DNA of 64,000 bases from JALOLG01 sp963722415. GTDB taxonomy: Bacteria > Actinomycetota > Acidimicrobiia > Acidimicrobiales > Ilumatobacteraceae. Each line of letters begins with the position of its first letter. The stretch's first letter is position 1. The stretch covers positions 124,001 to 188,000 of the forward strand of contig CAVRNI010000043.1 in assembly GCA_963722415.1 (NCBI GenBank). The letters run 5' to 3'. Made by a program: the position numbers and the translations under genes. The notes beneath the pieces are model-generated. The model worked only from the letters and a program-made list of their open reading frames with translations. It was not told where the DNA came from and did not search any database. Shown in pieces: positions 60,627 through 64,000 of this stretch.

Positions 60627-63600
60627 GTCAACGCGCGACGGTCGTCGAGGTCTCGGCCGCTTCGCCGTTCGTGCTCCGTGTCGAGTTCGAAGTCGGCCGT
60701 GGACTCTCCGGGGTCGCCCGCGAAGCGTGATCTGAGGAGCGAGACGTCGATCGAACCGGTCGACTCGAGGAAGCCGAGGATGCGGCGCCGCCTCCGGCCG
60801 GCGGTCGACCCTCACCATCATCCCGACGAACTCGATGCAGGCGAACTTGCCGACGTACACGTTGTCGTTGTCGAGGAGCTCGTCGATGTACGAGCGGAGC
60901 ATCTCGAAGGCCCGTGACCGGTCACCGCGGCGGAGCGCGGCTCGTGCTTCGAGGGGATTCTTCAGCGTGTGGGTGCGGTCGGGAACGTCGACGCGCGGCC
61001 GCGTCCTCGTAGAACTGCGCGGCCTCGTGGTGCCTGCCCTGCGCGGACGCAGAGATGCCGAGGTACGTCAATGCCCACTGCAGGCACGTCGGCGGGCCGT
61101 GCGACGCGATACCGCTCGACGAGCGCGGTGACGAGGGCATCGTGTTCCTCCAACCGCCCGGACATCAGCAGCGTCAGCCCGAGCGCGACGAGCTCGTTGA
61201 CGTCCGCGATGTAGTGCTCGCCCCGCCGGCGCAGCTCGGCCAGCGACTGGGCGGCCGATTCCGCCCGCAACCGTGTAGTCGTTGTCGAGGAAACGCTCGC
61301 GCGTAGCGGATCATCGGGTGATCCGGCTCGCCGTATCGGCCGACGAGGCGCTCGTACCCCTCGGTGTCGAGCTTCCGCATGTACCGACGGGCGGCCCAGG
61401 TGAGCCCGAAGACGATCAGCTCCTCGTCGTCGGGTGGCGTGATGGCGAGGATCCGTTCGGCCCAGTCGCCGATCTCGCTCCGACTCCGCAGGTACACCTC
61501 GGCCGCGACCGGAGCGACGAGATCGCGGGCGAGCCGGCGATCCTCGGTGGCGCACGCCCAGTCGACCGCGGCGCGGAGGTTGGGCCACAGCTCGTCGAGG
61601 CGGGCGACGCCCTCGATCTCGGCGGGCCCGGCGAGCAGCTCATGGATCGTGGTGACCTCGTCGAGGCACCACTGCGCATGGCGCGCCGCGATCACGTCGG
61701 TGGTGCCGGTCTCCGAGAGGTGCTCGGCTCCGAACTGGCGCATCGTTTCGAGGAGCCGGAAGCGACGGCCGAACGGGCCGGACTCGACGATCAGCATCGA
61801 CCGGTCGACCAGGTCACCGAGGAGGTCGTCGACGTCGACATGGTCGAGACTCTCGAGATCCAGATTCGTATCGGCGACGATCGCCGCTGCGGCGAGGCGA
61901 TCGAACGTACCGGCGAAGATCGACAGACATCGGAACATCGCTTGTTGCGGTGGCGTCAGCAGGTCGTACGACCACTGGATGGTCGCCCGCAGCGTCCGAT
62001 GGCGCTCGACACTGGCCCGCCGGCCGCCGGTCAGCAGCCGCAGACGATCGTCGAGCCGCTCCACCAGATCTGCCGTCGAGAGGTTCCCGGTGCGCGCGGC
62101 GGCCAGCTCGATGGCGAGCGGGACACCGTCGAGGCGGCGGCAGATCTCCTCGACGTCGTCCCGGCTGGCGGACGGATCGAACGTCCGCGACGCCGCCGAT
62201 CGCCCGCTCGTTGAACAGCTCGACGCCCGGCCCCGCCGGTTCGAGGGGTGCGACGACGACGAGCTGCTCGTCACGGAGGCCGAGGCCCTCTCTCGACGTG
62301 GCGAGGATCCGCACGTTCGGGCAGCCCTCGGCGACGGCGTGGGCCAGGTCGGCCGCACCGTCGATGACGTGTTCACAGTTGTCCAGGACGAGCAGTGCCC
62401 GGCGCGACTGCAGCGCCGCCACGATCGATTCGGTCAACGTCCGCCCCAGGCTCTCCTTCACGTCGAGGACGCTGGCAACCGCGCGCGGCACCTCGCTCGA
62501 CGAGCCGTTCCCGGCGAGCTCGATGAGCCAGGCGCCGCCACCTCGCCCACCCCCACCCCGGCCTGACGTCGACGTCGGCCCGTTCCGCGGCCGCCAGGGC
62601 GAGCCTCGTCTTGCCGATCCCTCCCGGCCCCACGAGCGTCACGATCGGGGAGTTGGCGAGCGCCTCGTGGATGATCTCCAGGTCCTCGTCGCGGCCGATC
62701 AGTCGACCCAGGCGACGAGGGAGGTTCCCGCGGCGGCTGTCGTCGGTCCGCAACGGCGGATGGTCGCCGTCGCCGAGTTGGAGGATGCGCTGCTCGGCGA
62801 CGACACCCTCGAGACGGAACGTCCCGAGATCACGCAGGTTGCTCCCGTCGAGCAGTGCCGACGTCACCCCGGACACCAGCGTCTGGCCGCCATGACCGGC
62901 GGCGGCGAGCCGAGCGGCGACGATCAGGGCCGGGCCGAAGTAGCCCTTCCCCCGCTCCTCGGTCTCACCGGTGTGCAGGCCGATCCGGACCCGGATGTCG
63001 GACGTCGGCGGGCCACCGTTCGCTGCCGATCGCGGCCTGCAGCTCGGTCGCCCAGGCGACCGCGTCACTGGCGCGATGGAAGGCGACCCGAACGAGTCGC
63101 CACCCGTGGCGAAGACGTATCCGCCGTGACGATCGACCGCGGCCGTGACGAGATCGTCATGGCGGGCCATCGCGTCGGCCATCTCGCGGCGGTGCGCCGC
63201 CCACAGCCCGGTCGAGTCCTCGACATCGGAGAACCCGAACGTCACCGTCCCGGACGGAACGCCCAGCGCCGAACCCATCGACGACCGGTTGACGCCGAGC
63301 TGCTCGTCCTGGCCAAGGATCAGCGACTCCAACTCGCGGAGCCGCGGGCCCGGTTCGACCCCGAGGCCCTCGACGAGGTGCTCGCGGGCCCGGCGATAGG
63401 CGGCGAGCGCATCGGCCTGGCGGCCCACCCGGTACAGCGCCGTCATCAACAACGCCCACAGCCCCTCGCGGAACGGGTAGGTCGCCGTCAGCTCGGTCAG
63501 CGAGCCGATCACCGCATGCGCGTCGGCCTCGATGCGCCGCCCCAGGTCGGTCTCCACCACCCCGAGGTACTGCTCGACCAGCCCGTCGACCGTCGCCGTC

Positions 63601-63986
63601 AGGCCGTCGGCGTCGAGCCCGGCGAGGGGAGTGCCCGTCCATTCGGCGAGCGCGGCCTCGGTGTCGTCCACGCCGAGCAGGCGCTGGAAGCGGACGACGT
63701 CGACCGAAGCGGCCGTCACGTCCAAGCGATAGGCGACGCCGGTGCGGACGATCGAGTCGGCGCCGAGGCCCTTGCGCAGACGCGTCACGTACGACTGGAG
63801 CGTCTTGTCGGCCGTGCGCGGCGGCTCCTCGCCCCACACCAGCCGCACGATGCGCGAGACCGGCACCGCAGATCCCGGCGACAGGGCGAGCACGGCGAGC
63901 ACCGCCTGGCACTTCGCCGGGCCGACATCGACCGGTTCGCCGTCGTCGGTCGCCGCGGCGACGCCACCGAACAGACGAATCTGCAC
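60536..63986 (-). CDS. SARP-type regulator with cyclase domain and NB-ARC ATPase, broken by about nine indels
   Basis: The GTG at 63986 starts a winged-helix DNA-binding domain (QIRLFGGVAAATDDGEPVDV), then a BTAD domain (about 90-240, FREGLWALLMTALYRVGRQ). A cyclase domain follows (TFGFSDVEDSTGLWAAHRRE, VFATGGDSF, RIGLHTGETEERG), then the P-loop VTLVGPGGIGKTRLALA, Walker B RALLVLDNCEHV, PLAIELAAARTG and a TPR-like tail (ALTYLGISASAQGRHHEAAQ). Frame changes near 63090, 63010, 62560, 62200, 61290, 61265, 61110, 61000 and 60795 break it; the last part (ILGFLESTGSID onwards) stops at 60536. Joined length is about 1,150 residues. The build matches AfsR/DnrI-type regulators with an added cyclase domain. 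Confidence 0.75.
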
Positions 63987-64000
63987 GTCGACAGCGCTCC

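Noticed and set aside
1..64000. CRISPR arrays, tRNA or rRNA genes, insertion sequences and phage genes
   Set aside because: No spaced identical repeats, cloverleaf-like sequence, transposase motif or phage structural gene was recognised on reading both strands; the tandem repeats found are short and inside genes.

Overview
The window is high-GC DNA with dense, mostly ATGA/GTGA-overlapping genes on both strands. It carries class III nucleotide cyclases fused to ATPases, a SARP-type regulator, GAF-ANTAR proteins, an F420-type LLM protein and short lipoproteins starting C-G-D-D. Together these point to an actinobacterium, probably of the Acidimicrobiia (Ilumatobacter-like); that placement is inference. 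No rRNA, tRNA, CRISPR array, insertion sequence or phage gene was seen, and no stretch above 300 bases lacks a gene.

Layout. 1-8.6 kb: a truncated membrane PAS-GGDEF protein, then small regulator/target pairs (MarR with an EamA exporter, LysR with cysteine dioxygenase, MarR with DUF3224 and YihY), several with clear inverted-repeat operators between them. 8.6-13.8 kb: a fasciclin lipoprotein and a tightly coupled lipid-modification operon (small membrane protein, FAD oxidoreductase, DUF1365, SDR, cyclopropane-fatty-acid synthase). It diverges from a B12-binding MerR regulator of CarH/LitR type, with 11-bp direct repeats between them. 14.8-20.1 kb: SDR-DUF2867 protein, TetR, cyclase-ATPase regulator, proline-tailed small protein. 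20.2-28.7 kb: kbl-tdh threonine catabolism, a hemerythrin protein with a histone-like tail, VOC protein, SDR, hydrolase, beta-repeat protein plus cyclase, GNAT and a LigD-type polymerase. 28.7-36.4 kb: secreted SGNH-type protein and subtilase, DUF5996, MarR with a phosphotransferase, and two GAF-ANTAR paralogues. 36.5-43.8 kb: a LacI-controlled catabolic operon (DHDPS family, LLM, isochorismatase family, GMC oxidoreductase with its small subunit, LacI, amidase) behind a perfect 16-bp palindrome. 43.8-56 kb: a proline-repeat protein of unknown function, a phosphotransferase, and a sugar-uptake operon (ROK regulator, lipoprotein, ABC ATPase, two permeases, two oxidoreductases, an epimerase). 56-58.7 kb: a mau-like cluster (MauE, MauD-like thioredoxin, an 11-cysteine 106-residue protein, a CcdA-like membrane protein with an in-frame UGA where a cysteine is expected). 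58.7-64 kb: GH15 glycosidase and a SARP-cyclase-ATPase regulator.

About forty single-base frame changes interrupt otherwise intact genes. They concentrate at 36.7-43.5 kb and 60.3-63.1 kb; several sit in C or G runs. Consensus sequencing errors are the simplest explanation, although decay of the catabolic operon is not excluded. Broken genes are listed as whole loci, with the approximate break points in the text.

The most interesting items are the mau-like cluster with its in-frame UGA, the CarH-like repeat operator of the lipid operon, the hemerythrin/histone-tail fusion and the proline-repeat protein.
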